Below, one piece after another: positions 1 to 7,944 of a DNA stretch of 64,000 nt. Numbering within the stretch: position 1 is the stretch's first letter; the number at the start of each line of letters is the position of its first letter. The stretch is taken from contig NZ_LRTR01000829.1 of the NCBI RefSeq assembly GCF_001550375.1, forward strand, positions 62,001 through 126,000. Reading direction: 5' to 3'. Origin of the DNA: Streptomyces europaeiscabiei. GTDB lineage: Bacteria > Actinomycetota > Actinomycetes > Streptomycetales > Streptomycetaceae. The translations under genes were made by a program, and so were the position numbers. A model generated the notes under the pieces. The model ran no database searches, was not told where the DNA came from, and worked only from the letters and a program-made list of their open reading frames with translations.

Positions 1-77
1 GGTCAAAGGGCTGGTGTGACCGGTTCTCGGGGTGCTCACGCTGGTCGTCGGCGGCTGTCTGCGGAGCAGATCGTCTG
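1..77 (+). repeat. IS/transposase 3'-end repeat, copy 1
   Basis: Positions 2-19 read as the last codons of a gene (Val-Lys-Gly-Leu-Val-stop) that begins outside the window. The sequence from 1 to about 52 is nearly identical to the reverse complement of 3415 down to about 3364, and similarity continues weakly to about 77. The second copy carries the same terminal codons preceded by Phe-Ala-Asn-Leu-Lys. This looks like the 3' end of a mobile-element gene present twice in inverted orientation, but the family cannot be named from so few residues. Confidence 0.55.
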
Positions 78-911
78 TCAGCGGTTGACTTCGAGGTTCG
101 TCAGAACGAGCAAGGCGCGCAGGAGGCGTGTCGCATGGGCGGGGTCGGTGCGGAGCTTGGTGAGGGTCCGCCAGTTCTTGAGGTGGGCGAAGCCGTGCTC
201 GACGGGTGCACGTCCGACGGCGAGGACGCGGTTGGCGGTCTTCTGGCCGGGTGTGAGCTTGTGGGTGCGGCTGGCGTGGAAGCCGGTGATGATCACGGGG
301 TCGCGTGCGTCGTTGTCCAGGCCGCGGAAGCCGAGGTCCGCCAGCGCTCCGAGGCCGGCGGCGCGCAGGTGGGCCAGGATGTGGTCGTGGCGGGCGGCGG
401 TGATGTCGTGAGTGCGGCCGGGCCGGGCGGCGGATATCCAGATCAGGCGGCCCTTCTCGTCTGTCAGGGCGAGGAAGTGCAGGCCGTGATGGTGGTTTTT
501 ACCGGAGTAGTTCCGCCTGTTGGCTTTGCCGGTGCGGCGCTGGGTGGAGATGAGGGTGCCGTCGATGAGGACCACCTCTTCGCCTTGCTTGGCGACCTTC
601 CTCAGGGCACGGTCCAGACGCGGTGCCTGGGCGGCGAGCAGCCTGATCAGCTCGTCCCGCCAGCGGCGGACGGTGGACTCGGACACGTCGTTGCCGCCAG
701 CCATGTCGGCCAGGCGCTGGTCGTGTCGCAGTACGGCCAGGACGATCACCGCGATCTTCCCCGGCTGCAGGATCCGCCATCGGGACCGAATCGCCTTCAG
801 ATGGCGCCTGAGCAGATCGGCGAGATGGTTGACGGTACGCGTGGACAGCGGCAGACGGCACTGGTAGACAACCGGGCAGGTGTCCTCGGCGCGCTCTTTG
901 GTATTCGTCAC
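78..911 (-). CDS. IS5-family (DDE_Tnp_4-like) transposase
   Basis: This encodes a DDE transposase of about 277 residues that would cut and join IS ends. An N-terminal helix-turn-helix-like part (about residues 15-95, including the SESTVRRW motif) is followed by a DDE catalytic core. The probable acidic residues lie in VLIDGT, in ADLGFRG and in PVEHGFAHLKNWR. The frame is open throughout, so the gene looks intact. The start is uncertain: a GTG at 911 gives a length close to that of relatives, while the frame stays open to an ATG at 971. The gene ends 7 bp beyond the stop of the convergently ordered upstream gene at 978. Other IS5-type copies in this window belong to different subgroups and are broken, so this may be the only potentially active IS5 copy here. 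Confidence 0.85.
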   Translation of the reverse strand: MTNTKERAEDTCPVVYQCRLPLSTRTVNHLADLLRRHLKAIRSRWRILQPGKIAVIVLAVLRHDQRLADMAGGNDVSESTVRRWRDELIRLLAAQAPRLDRALRKVAKQGEEVVLIDGTLISTQRRTGKANRRNYSGKNHHHGLHFLALTDEKGRLIWISAARPGRTHDITAARHDHILAHLRAAGLGALADLGFRGLDNDARDPVIITGFHASRTHKLTPGQKTANRVLAVGRAPVEHGFAHLKNWRTLTKLRTDPAHATRLLRALLVLTNLEVNR

Positions 912-977
912 ACAATTCCAACGGCCGCCGGAGGCGCCGCGGTTACGCTTGCCGCGCTTCCCCAGGGGCACGACAAG

Positions 978-2009
978 CTACTGGATGCTCCAGCGGTGCG
1001 GATGCCCGGGCTCGTTGGGACAGGCGAATACGTTGAGCTCACCCCAGCGGCCCACAGTGATCTCCGTGGGCGTGGCGCAGCGGTGAGTGGGCTGGTTCTG
1101 GTCCTCCAGCGGTTTCCAGCTGCCGCTGCCGCCGTCCCATTCCGAGCTGTCGATGGTCAGCAGCAGGTGCATCGGTGCCGTGCAGGTCAGACAATCCATG
1201 GGATACGGGTCGGTCGAGTGCCAGGAAGCGAAGCCGCCCACGTGCCAGCCGGGCGGGATGGACAGGTCGTACTGGTAGCCGAGCAGCTCTGTCGTGCTTT
1301 CGTCCGCCGACTGTTCGGCTTCCTCGTCAAGGGCTTCCTCCCAGGCGTCGATCCGGGCGCACAGTTCTTCCGGCAGAAGGCCGGCAAACGGGTAGGTGAC
1401 CACCTGCTCCGGGTGCAGCACACAGGGCTCGGGCACGAAGCCGTCGGACCCGACGACCAGCGGCTGCGGCGGCGCGGTCAGCACCTCGCCGACCTCCCAC
1501 GACCGCCGCCAGCGCAGGTGCAGCTCCAGGTCATACCGGCCCGGGCCGTGCGCGTTGAAGGGGCACCAGAACACTTGAAGTAGATCGCAGTCGCCCGGCC
1601 CAGCCGGCAGGTCGGGTACATCCCGCCTGTACAGCTGCGCGAGGCCGATCATCGGCAGCGGGTCGATCTCGGATGCCCCGGGGATCCGGTGCTCCTGGTG
1701 CAGCTCGCCCAGGAGCTCCCGTTCCTCGTCCGTCGGGCCGGGAGCCTGCTCGCGGGCCCACGCGGAAGCCAGAACCTGCCGATAGCGGTGGATGTCGGCC
1801 GGGCGTCGACCACGCCCACGGCTGTGGGCCTCGCCGCACACCGGCCACGGCTCGTCCGCCGGCCACAGCATAGGACCGCCCACGGAACTGGCCGAATGGT
1901 CTGGTCTGCCCGGCCGCGGATGGAGCCGAGTTGTCGTCCCCCGGAAGGCCGCCAGTTCCGGGAAGAGCGCCTCGACATCGAGAGGGCGCGGGGGCGTGGT
2001 CCTCGTCAT
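978..2009 (-). CDS. DUF1963/YwqG-like hypothetical protein
   Basis: This predicts a soluble protein of about 343 residues with no signal peptide or membrane segment. The N-terminal half has the pattern of the DUF1963/YwqG family (GGPMLWPADEPWP near residues 44-56, and a later 'LLQVFWCPF' strand). That family includes many immunity-like or cytosolic proteins of unknown role. A Cys-x-x-Cys near the C-terminus (CLTC) and the closing region CPNEPGHPHRW could form a small metal site. The start at ATG 2009 gives the conserved beginning MTRTTPPRPLDVEALFPELA; an in-frame ATG at 2051 would add 14 unsupported residues. The gene stands alone, with an IS5 transposase downstream and a damaged wHTH gene upstream on the same strand. 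Function is not known. Confidence 0.7.
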   Translation of the reverse strand: MTRTTPPRPLDVEALFPELAAFRGTTTRLHPRPGRPDHSASSVGGPMLWPADEPWPVCGEAHSRGRGRRPADIHRYRQVLASAWAREQAPGPTDEERELLGELHQEHRIPGASEIDPLPMIGLAQLYRRDVPDLPAGPGDCDLLQVFWCPFNAHGPGRYDLELHLRWRRSWEVGEVLTAPPQPLVVGSDGFVPEPCVLHPEQVVTYPFAGLLPEELCARIDAWEEALDEEAEQSADESTTELLGYQYDLSIPPGWHVGGFASWHSTDPYPMDCLTCTAPMHLLLTIDSSEWDGGSGSWKPLEDQNQPTHRCATPTEITVGRWGELNVFACPNEPGHPHRWSIQ

Positions 2010-2125
2010 GGACGCGACCTTAGACGCCTGGCATCCCCGGTCACCGAACACCCACGGCAGCTACGCCCCCGCACTGGCGCTGTCAGAATCCGTTCTCGTG
2101 GAGCAGAGCCACCCAGGCGGCTGCG

Positions 2126-2581
2126 TCACTGCTCATAGGCGGGTGGTGAACCGGCCGTCGGGTAGTTTCCGCAGCCAGCCGCGGTCAGTCTGACCAGCTT
2201 CCCCCGCAGCGGTTCCAGCTTGGACCGCACACTGACGTCCACTCCCAGCATCTCGCCGACCTGCCGAGTCATGACCGGTCCGGCGGCCTGTCGCGCGGCG
2301 GCGAGGATGCGCTGGTAGTCCGGCGGAAGCATGGTCTCCTCCACGCCCGGCTCGCGGTGCGGGATCAGCATCACCGCTCGGCCGCCCACCTGCCCAGGAA
2401 CTGGCGCGGTCGAGGCGCGTTCGTCGGCGAGCTGCTCGCTCACCCGCTCAAGGACACGTTCGGCGACGGCGAGTTCGTCCCGCTCCGCCCGTATTTCCGC
2501 CAGCTCCTTGGCCAGCTGTTCCTCGAGTTCGTCCAGGTCCGCGCGCCGCGCGGTGATCCGTTCCAGCAGCTCGGGATCCAT
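2126..2581 (-). pseudogene. Coiled-coil plus winged-helix protein, 3' frameshift
   Basis: The N-terminal 60 residues form a charged heptad-rich coiled coil. After a linker comes a winged-helix-like domain (about residues 90-140), suggesting a DNA-binding protein common near actinobacterial mobile DNA. The last about 20 codons are out of frame. In the read frame the end is LTAAGCGNYPTAG, but the +1 frame gives DRGWLRKLPDGRFTTRL followed by a stop at 2128-2130, which is the normal ending of this domain (compare LEKRGWLVRAKDGRF in the related gene near 35.1 kb). A loss of about two bases near 2190 therefore changed the C-terminus. The product may still fold, because only the wing and tail are affected. 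The ATG at 2581 is chosen because the coiled coil begins there. Confidence 0.7.
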
Positions 2582-2709
2582 GCACCGGATCGTAGAAGAC
2601 TCCCCGGGCACTGCGAGCAGGAATCAGCGGTACGGGGAGTGTCTGGTGCCGCCCCGGCTGAGGTGGATCTTGCGTAAATGTACGTCGGGTTATCGCTCAT
2701 GAACGGTGA

Positions 2710-3195
2710 TCAGCGGGGCGGGAAGGAAGCCAGAGCGAGGTCCCACTGATCAGCCGCGTGAAGCAGCGCCGCAGCGTCCATCCTGACCTCCACGACGTAC
2801 TGGTGGATGCCAGCCCGGTCGTCACCCTGCTGCCACGGGGGCGCTGCCTGCAAGGACAGATGAATGCGAATCACCGCGGCTCCACCTTCGCTCCGACCGG
2901 CGAGACTGAAGGCCACGAGCGGCTCAATGAACGAAGCGCCCGGTGACAGCTCGCCTTCGGCATCAGGTTCGGTTACGGCCACCGCCCCCGCAGCCACCGC
3001 GCGCAGCCACACGGCCACCCCGCGTGCCTCATGGGTGAGCAAACACGGATCGACGAACGACCAGCTGCCCTCCGGAGTCGTCACTGTGCCAGCAATGACC
3101 AGCCAGTTGTCGTCGAACGAGTCACCCCGGACCGCGGCGAACTGATAGCGCACGGGGCGGAGATCGACACTGCTTGCGGGATCATTCAGGAGCAC
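2710..3195 (-). CDS. WapI-family-type immunity protein
   Basis: This predicts a 161-residue cytosolic protein. The sequence pattern, with strands 'LRPVRYQF', '[29 protein letters not shown]' split over residues 12-57, and a late '[15 protein letters not shown]', matches proteins annotated in streptomycetes as WapI-family immunity proteins. Such proteins are thought to neutralise toxins of polymorphic toxin systems. The start is GTG at 3195. No cognate toxin gene is visible within several kilobases, so this is an orphan immunity gene, which is common in toxin-immunity loci. It lies between the coiled-coil/wHTH pseudogene and the inverted IS-end repeat. The family assignment rests on memory of homologues and is moderate. 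Confidence 0.6.
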   Translation of the reverse strand: MLLNDPASSVDLRPVRYQFAAVRGDSFDDNWLVIAGTVTTPEGSWSFVDPCLLTHEARGVAVWLRAVAAGAVAVTEPDAEGELSPGASFIEPLVAFSLAGRSEGGAAVIRIHLSLQAAPPWQQGDDRAGIHQYVVEVRMDAAALLHAADQWDLALASFPPR

Positions 3196-3337
3196 CGAGT
3201 CAGAATGTCATGTGCTGAACAGGCACTGCCAGTGAGTTACGTGCTTGGCCAGCAGGACGGACTGCCTCGCAGCCCAGGTGCACCGGTCAGAGCACCCGCC
3301 TGGACTGACTTCCGTTTCAGAGACAAGCGCGGCTCCG

Positions 3338-3438
3338 TCAGATGATCTCGTCCGTGCACTCCCGCCCACGACCAGCGTGAGCACCCCGAGAATCAGTCAC
3401 ACCAGCCCTTTGACCTGTGACTTCAGGTTGGCGAAGAC
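3338..3438 (-). repeat. IS/transposase 3'-end repeat, copy 2 (inverted)
   Basis: The reverse complement of 3415-3364 matches window positions 1-52 with about four mismatches. On the minus strand, 3438-3397 encodes the tail Val-Phe-Ala-Asn-Leu-Lys-Ser-Gln-Val-Lys-Gly-Leu-Val-stop, and a stop codon sits just upstream in the same frame. Only this terminal stub of the element remains. Together with copy 1 it flanks the genes at 78-3195 in inverted orientation. From 3439 to about 3750 I see no gene. Confidence 0.6.
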
Positions 3439-3750
3439 TCATCCGATCTCCACTCCTGCGGTTCGGGCCGGCGCATCGTTCGGCGACGTCGTCTCCGTGA
3501 CGAACTCCTTGCTGTTCGCGGGCCGGGTGACTGCTGCGCCTGGCCGGTCGCCCTACGGTGCGGGCCCGGCCCTGTGGACAGAGGCCGTGCTTCGGCAGGG
3601 TGCTGCCCATGACGTCGGTCACGGACAAACCGCTCAGCCGCTGCCTAGTCGAGGCAGAAACGGACACCGATCGTCGGGGACCGTCAGGCGACGGACAAGG
3701 GGTGCTTTCTCACGGTGGTACCGGCCCGTGCGCAGATCCGCGTACGGGCG

Positions 3751-5252
3751 ATGACCGCCGACCCGGCCAGCAGGCCGGAAGAAACCGAGGACACCGTGCC
3801 CGCCGACTTCACACCCGACCCCGCCCACGAGCCGCGCGCCACCGACGACCAGGCGCCCGGCGGGCACCTGGACCAAGCGCAGCCGGCCCCCTCCATCACC
3901 CCCTCCACGGCCACTTCGCCCGCCGGACGCGTATCCGCAGGTCAGCCCCAACGGACAAGGTCCCTCGACGCGTTCGACAACCCTTCTAAGTCTTCGAGCC
4001 AGACATGGAAGCCCACCCGCACCCGAAGGAAGGAAGTGCTGAAGGCTCTCGGGATCTTCCAGAGGGCTACCGCCGATCAGCTGTGGCGGATGCTGCGCCC
4101 CGGCGACTCACACGACCGGATCACGAGGGACACCCTCAACGCCCTCAAGGAACAGGGCAAGGTCCGGGTGGAGACGCGTCTGGAGTGGGGCCATCAGCTG
4201 TGGGTGCTCACCGAGCGAGGACACAAGGAAGCCAAGCAGCTGCTGCCGAAGGACGTACGGATCTCCGCGCTGCGCAAGCTTGAGTACGACGCCGACGGCG
4301 AGCCGGTCGAGGTGACGGCTACGACGAACACGCCGCAGCCGTCACCTCGACCGCCGCCGTACTCACCGGGGCCGGGTTCGGCACCCCGCTCTCCTGGCAG
4401 ACCGAGATCGGCCACAAGCTCCCCTACGGCTACACCCAGTACGCCGACCTGACAAAGCGCGCCCCGGACGCCGGAGTGCCCGCGATGCTCCTGGAGGTCG
4501 ACCGCGTCAACGAGCCCGTCGACGACCTGGTGGCCAAGCTGCGCCGCTACACCTGTGGTTCGAGCTCCTGGCACCGAAGGCCGACAAGGACAAGGCGCGG
4601 ACGGCCCGGGGCGCGGCGGTGCACGCCTTGAGGCTGTGGTCGCGGATCTACCTGGCGCCCGGCCACGAGGGCTACGTGCCGGTGGCGTTCGTGTTCACCG
4701 GGAAGACCGCTGCGCAACGCGCCAGCCCGGATCCGACGCCTGGAGCAGACCGCCCGCGCCTACTTCGCCGGCGAGCCGTACCCGGGACAGGCTGCAGGCA
4801 TCACGGCCGTCGACTACCACCAGGCGGTGCCCGTGGTCGTCACCGAACTGGAGCGGATCACCGCCGACCCGGCCGGCGCCGCGGGCCCGGTGTGGCGCAG
4901 GCTCGGGCGCGATGAATGGCAGACGCTCCTCGAGGCCCTGGACAACCCCGACGGCGACCGGCTGTACGCGGTGCAGTGGGAAGAGGCCCGCCGCCGCCAG
5001 GCAGAACGCGAGGCGCAGCGGCCGGTGTGCACGCGCTGCGGGAACAAGTTCACCGACGATCGCTGGCAGTTGACCCGGCAGTCCTCGTGGCGCAGTGAGA
5101 GAGACGACCTGTTCGGGCCGTGCGCGCACGAAGCCGCCGACCGCGCCGAAGCCGACCGAGTCGCGCGCCGCCAGGCGGAAGAGACATCCGCGCGCGAGGC
5201 GGCTGAAGCGGAGGCGAAGAAGAACCGCCGCCTGTTCGGACGCCGCCGCTAG
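3751..5252 (+). pseudogene. Replication-relaxation family protein, three frameshifts
   Basis: This was a protein of roughly 490 residues. The first part (3751 to about 4320) has a Pro/Thr-rich leader and a winged helix (KEVLKALGIFQRATADQLWRM and later LTERGHKEAKQLL) typical of replication-relaxation proteins carried on actinobacterial plasmids and integrative elements. Reading then needs three frame changes. Near 4320 the frame changes to give GYDEHAAAVTSTAAVLTGAG and PLSWQTEIGHKLPYGYTQYADL. Near 4553 a one-base loss restores LAPKADKDKARTARG. Near 4728 a third change gives RIRRLEQTARAYFAGEPYPG and the C-terminal part 4827-5252. The tail holds a Cys-x-x-Cys (CTRCGNKF) and a charged coiled coil. 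The gene cannot make a full product. A second fragment of the same family lies at 34.1-34.3 kb on the other strand. Confidence 0.8.
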
Positions 5253-5400
5253 AGGCCCACCCTGACTCCGCGGCGGCCGGGGCAGAAAACACGGCTCCAT
5301 CCGGCCCGGCCGCGTACGGCTGGCCGGCGGCCGCCTTGTCACCACCGGGCGGAAACGTCGGCACAGATCATGGACGTCACCATCGAGGGGGAAGAACGCG

Positions 5401-5790
5401 GTGAGCAACCCGCTGCTGCATCCGGACGGCTGGCTCGTGCTGGGGCTGCCCTGGCCGGAGCAGACCCAAGACGGCTGGGGAGAGTGCGCCCTGGCCATCG
5501 CCCCGCAGACTCGTCAGCAAGGAGGCCGGCACCGCGCTCGACCTCGCGACCGGCCTGGCCCGCGACCCCGCCGACGGGCCGGGCAAGGCCGTCTTCTTCT
5601 CCGACGTCACCCTCTGGCTCGACAAGCAGGGCAAGGACTGGGGAGACCTCGGCATCGACTACGAGGCCGTCATCGACGAACTCGTGAAGGCGCCGGTGCC
5701 GCAGCTCTACACGACGCTGATCCAGAAGGCCCACGCCATCCTGTGCGACGCGAGCCGCGAGGGCCTGCGCCTGTACTACAACCGTGCAGG
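5401..5790 (+). pseudogene. Broken hypothetical gene of the replication-relaxation cluster
   Basis: A GTG start at 5401 opens the sequence MSNPLLHPDGWLVLGLPWPE, and after about 35 codons the meaningful reading jumps frame near 5505. The second frame reads RLVSKEAGTALDLATGLARD and continues through VFFSDVTLWLDKQGKDW to KAHAILCDASREGLRLYYNRAG at about 5790, where transposase sequence begins. It therefore carries one frameshift and a 3' truncation. It follows the replication-relaxation pseudogene by 150 bp on the same strand, so the pair probably came from one plasmid-like or integrative element. I do not recognise a function. Confidence 0.55.
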
Positions 5791-6089
5791 TGGCGCGGGC
5801 TGTGGCGGCATGGGGCCCGTATCCGTTGGCGATGCGGGTCCGTGACGAGCTTGGCGAGTTGTTCGCGGACGCCGAGTTCGCCGAGGCGTTCGGATCCGGA
5901 GGGCGGCCGGGCTGGTCACCGGGCCAGCTGGCGCTGGTGACGGTGTTGCAGTTCGCCGAGAACCTCACCGACCGGGCGGCAGCGCATCGGGTGCGGTACG
6001 GCATGGACCTGAAATGCAGGCTCGGCCTGGAGCTGGATGATCCCGGGTTCGACGCCTCGGTGCTGCGGGTCGGGAAGATCACGGGCTAG
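5784..6089 (+). pseudogene. IS1182-type transposase, N-terminal fragment
   Basis: The 101-residue reading frame matches the N-terminal DUF772-like part of IS1182-group transposases: a motif like 'MRVRDELGELFAD', then LALVTVLQFAENLTDRAAAHR and GLELDDPGFDASVL. In complete members this is followed by 'SEFRARL' and a DDE catalytic domain; here the reading ends after VGKITG with a stop at 6087-6089, so the catalytic part is missing. Its 5' end runs into the preceding broken gene, which it appears to have interrupted. Confidence 0.75.
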
Positions 6090-6122
6090 ATTCCTGGACC
6101 GTACATAGTGGGTCCGGCGCCC

Positions 6123-6596
6123 CTACTTCGCGCCGGGGTCCAGCAGCTGGCGGATGCGCTCGTACTCGGCCGCCATCTCCGGCGTGGCGAGGAAATGGCC
6201 GAGATCGGCGGACACCTCGTGGTCGACGTCCTCGATGGAACGGACGGCGAGTTCGTAGAGCTCGCCGCGCCGGTTCTGCTCCAAGTAGCTCTTCCAGTGC
6301 GCCAACGCGCTGATGGCAGTGAGGACTCCGGTGTCCAGATCGTCATCGACCAGGATGCCGTCATCGATCGTCGCAAGCGCGTCGTGCAGCTCGGCGGCGC
6401 TGATCGTCAGGACGTCCACGCAGGCGGTGGTGAGTGCCGCCCGGGCGTCTTCGGTGAGTTCGTCGTCGGCCGCACCGCGCAGCAGCTCCGGCCGCACCAG
6501 ACGGGTGACCGTCTGCTCTCCGAAGGCACGAACACTGCCCTCGGTGGCTTCGACGATCAGCCGGAGAATGTCCGCCTCAACTTCGCTGTAGTTCAC
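6123..6596 (-). CDS. Small acidic hypothetical protein
   Basis: A 157-residue, acidic, all-helical-looking protein with no signal peptide or membrane segment. The middle part (TISAAELHDALATIDDG, then VLTAISALAHWKSYLEQ) resembles helical DUF416-like proteins in character, but I cannot assign it firmly. The ATG at 6596 is the only sensible start. Immediately upstream (6604-6640) lies a copy of an IS630-end-like repeat, so its native promoter may have been replaced. Codon usage is normal for the window. Small acidic orphan proteins like this are often immunity proteins, but nothing in the sequence proves that role. Confidence 0.55.
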   Translation of the reverse strand: MNYSEVEADILRLIVEATEGSVRAFGEQTVTRLVRPELLRGAADDELTEDARAALTTACVDVLTISAAELHDALATIDDGILVDDDLDTGVLTAISALAHWKSYLEQNRRGELYELAVRSIEDVDHEVSADLGHFLATPEMAAEYERIRQLLDPGAK

Positions 6597-6603
6597 GCCC
6601 GCA

Positions 6604-6640
6604 GCCTAAAGTGTCGGCTCCGAAAGTCCTTCGGGGGTTG
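6604..6640 (-). repeat. IS630-end-like 37-39 bp repeat, copy 3
   Basis: Read on the minus strand, this segment matches the repeats at 40792-40830 and 43053-43091: CAACCCCCGAAGGACTT, one variable base, CGGAGCCGAC, then a variable CTAAGG-like end. Copy 1 sits directly after an IS630-type transposase, so this is probably a solo IS terminus. Confidence 0.65.
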
Positions 6641-6661
6641 GCTCCGGGGCTGGTCTTGGGG

Positions 6662-6713
6662 CCCACCGGCGTCCGGCCGGGACAGCGTGCTGTCCCGGCC
6701 GGACGCCGGTGGG
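6662..6713. terminator. Perfect 25-bp hairpin
   Basis: Arms 6662-6686 and 6689-6713 are perfect reverse complements separated only by GT. The stem is extremely GC-rich and has no U-tract. It lies between the small gene at 6123-6596 (transcribed away from it) and the IS701 remnant, so it could be a bidirectional terminator; a cruciform or recombination site is also possible. Confidence 0.6.
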
Positions 6714-6755
6714 ACACTGCCGTTCGTGTCCGGGTTCGCGAGGGATACGACGTAC

Positions 6756-7750
6756 TACCGGTAGTTCGTTAAATTCGGCGGTAGAGGTCAATGTCGTGTC
6801 CGGTGGTGACCGCGTCGATCAGGGTTTGGAGCTCGGAGGGTGGGTCCTTGTCCGTCCAGGCTCGCCATCATCGGTTGAGGGTGATGGCGGGGGTGAGCTA
6901 GGAACGGATGGCCCGTAAGGCCCTGGGCCAGCAGGGCTGTTGGGGCTGGTGGTGTCCGGTTGGTCCCCCTCTCTGGCCCCTCGTCGGAGCACAGGTCCGG
7001 CGCGCTGGCGCCCAGGGGCCTGGATGGGGTGAACCACTGATCCCAGCAGAAGGAGAAGGCGCAGTTGACCAGGGTCTGGTGGCGGCGGATGGCGCGGTCG
7101 GAGCGGACTTGGAAGTCGGCCCAGCCCAGTTCGTCCTTGATCTGCTTGTAGCTCTGCTCGATCCACGGCCGCAGGCCGTAGAGGCGCACGATCCAGCGGG
7201 TAGTACACGCGGCCCTCGGTTCACACCGTGGTCACCGTGACGATGCCGTTGTCGGTCTTGCCCAGTCGGCCCAGCCACTGCCGGCCCACATTCGCGGACG
7301 CGGTTCCGTCCTTACGGTCCCCGGAGTCGTCGATCACGATGACCCCGCCGTCGTGCGGAGCCGTCGCCGGCTCCTCGCGCAGCAGTTCAAGCCGCCGGTC
7401 GTTGATCTGCTCGGCCTCCCAGGGCGACTCGGACAGGAAGAACTGCAGCCGCTGTATCCCCGGCTTCCCCGCACCGGCCACCGGCTCCGCCCCTGCCAGG
7501 CAGGTGATCGTCTTGTTCCGCTCTCGCGGCGCCAGCAGCGCCGCGTCAGATACTCACGAAAACCACGCCGCTGGGCCAGGCTGAAGAAGAGGTCGTCGAA
7601 CTGGGCCGCGTAGTCCTCCAGCGGCCCCGGCGCAGGCGGACACGGACGGCAAGCGGTCATCTTCAGCCCCCAGCACGGCAGTTGGCCCCTATCACCGGCC
7701 TACGACCAACTCGACCCGTCGTCAACCCCGCCGGATTTGAACTACCGGTA
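6756..7750 (-). mobile_element. Deleted IS701-family element with inverted repeats and target duplication
   Basis: The ends carry matching inverted repeats: TACCGGTAGTTC at 6756-6767 and its complement at 7739-7750. The match continues inward as AAAT(T/C)CGGCGG after a 3-base gap. The four bases GTAC flank both ends (6752-6755 and 7751-7754), as expected for the 4-bp target duplication of IS701-type elements. The element is about 995 bp, shorter than the roughly 1.4 kb usual for the family, consistent with the internal deletion seen in its transposase. Confidence 0.8.
6788..7660 (-). pseudogene. IS701-family transposase, internal deletion plus frameshift
   Basis: On the minus strand the gene starts near 7660 with LEDYAAQFDDLFFSLAQRRG, shifts frame near 7520, and continues as KPGIQRLQFFLSESPWEAEQ and VIVIDDSGDRKDGTASANVG, which holds the first DDE aspartate. 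Near 7205 it jumps directly to the C-terminal region LRPWIEQSYKQIKDELGWAD, which holds the catalytic glutamate. The roughly 140 residues normally between them, with the second aspartate, are missing, and the tail beyond about 7000 is not conserved. It cannot encode active transposase but its ends could still be mobilised in trans. Confidence 0.85.
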
Positions 7751-7944
7751 GTACTCCAGCTGTAGATCGTGATCTTGCTGGTGGGGCTGGTCCGAGAAAC
7801 GGGTGCGTCCATCGTTGATCACCGTGAGGTACGTGGTCTGACGGCGAGATGGTGGCCGCTGGCCACAGCGCAGATCCCGAATGTCGCTGACAAGGGGTCC
7901 GGATCTGCGCTCGGACCGGACCCCTCAGCGCGTGCTACTCCTCG

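Noticed and set aside
135..1583. 482-codon plus-strand frame
   Set aside because: It is antisense to the IS5 transposase and the DUF1963-like gene, both of which have clear family motifs; the plus-strand product is low-complexity.
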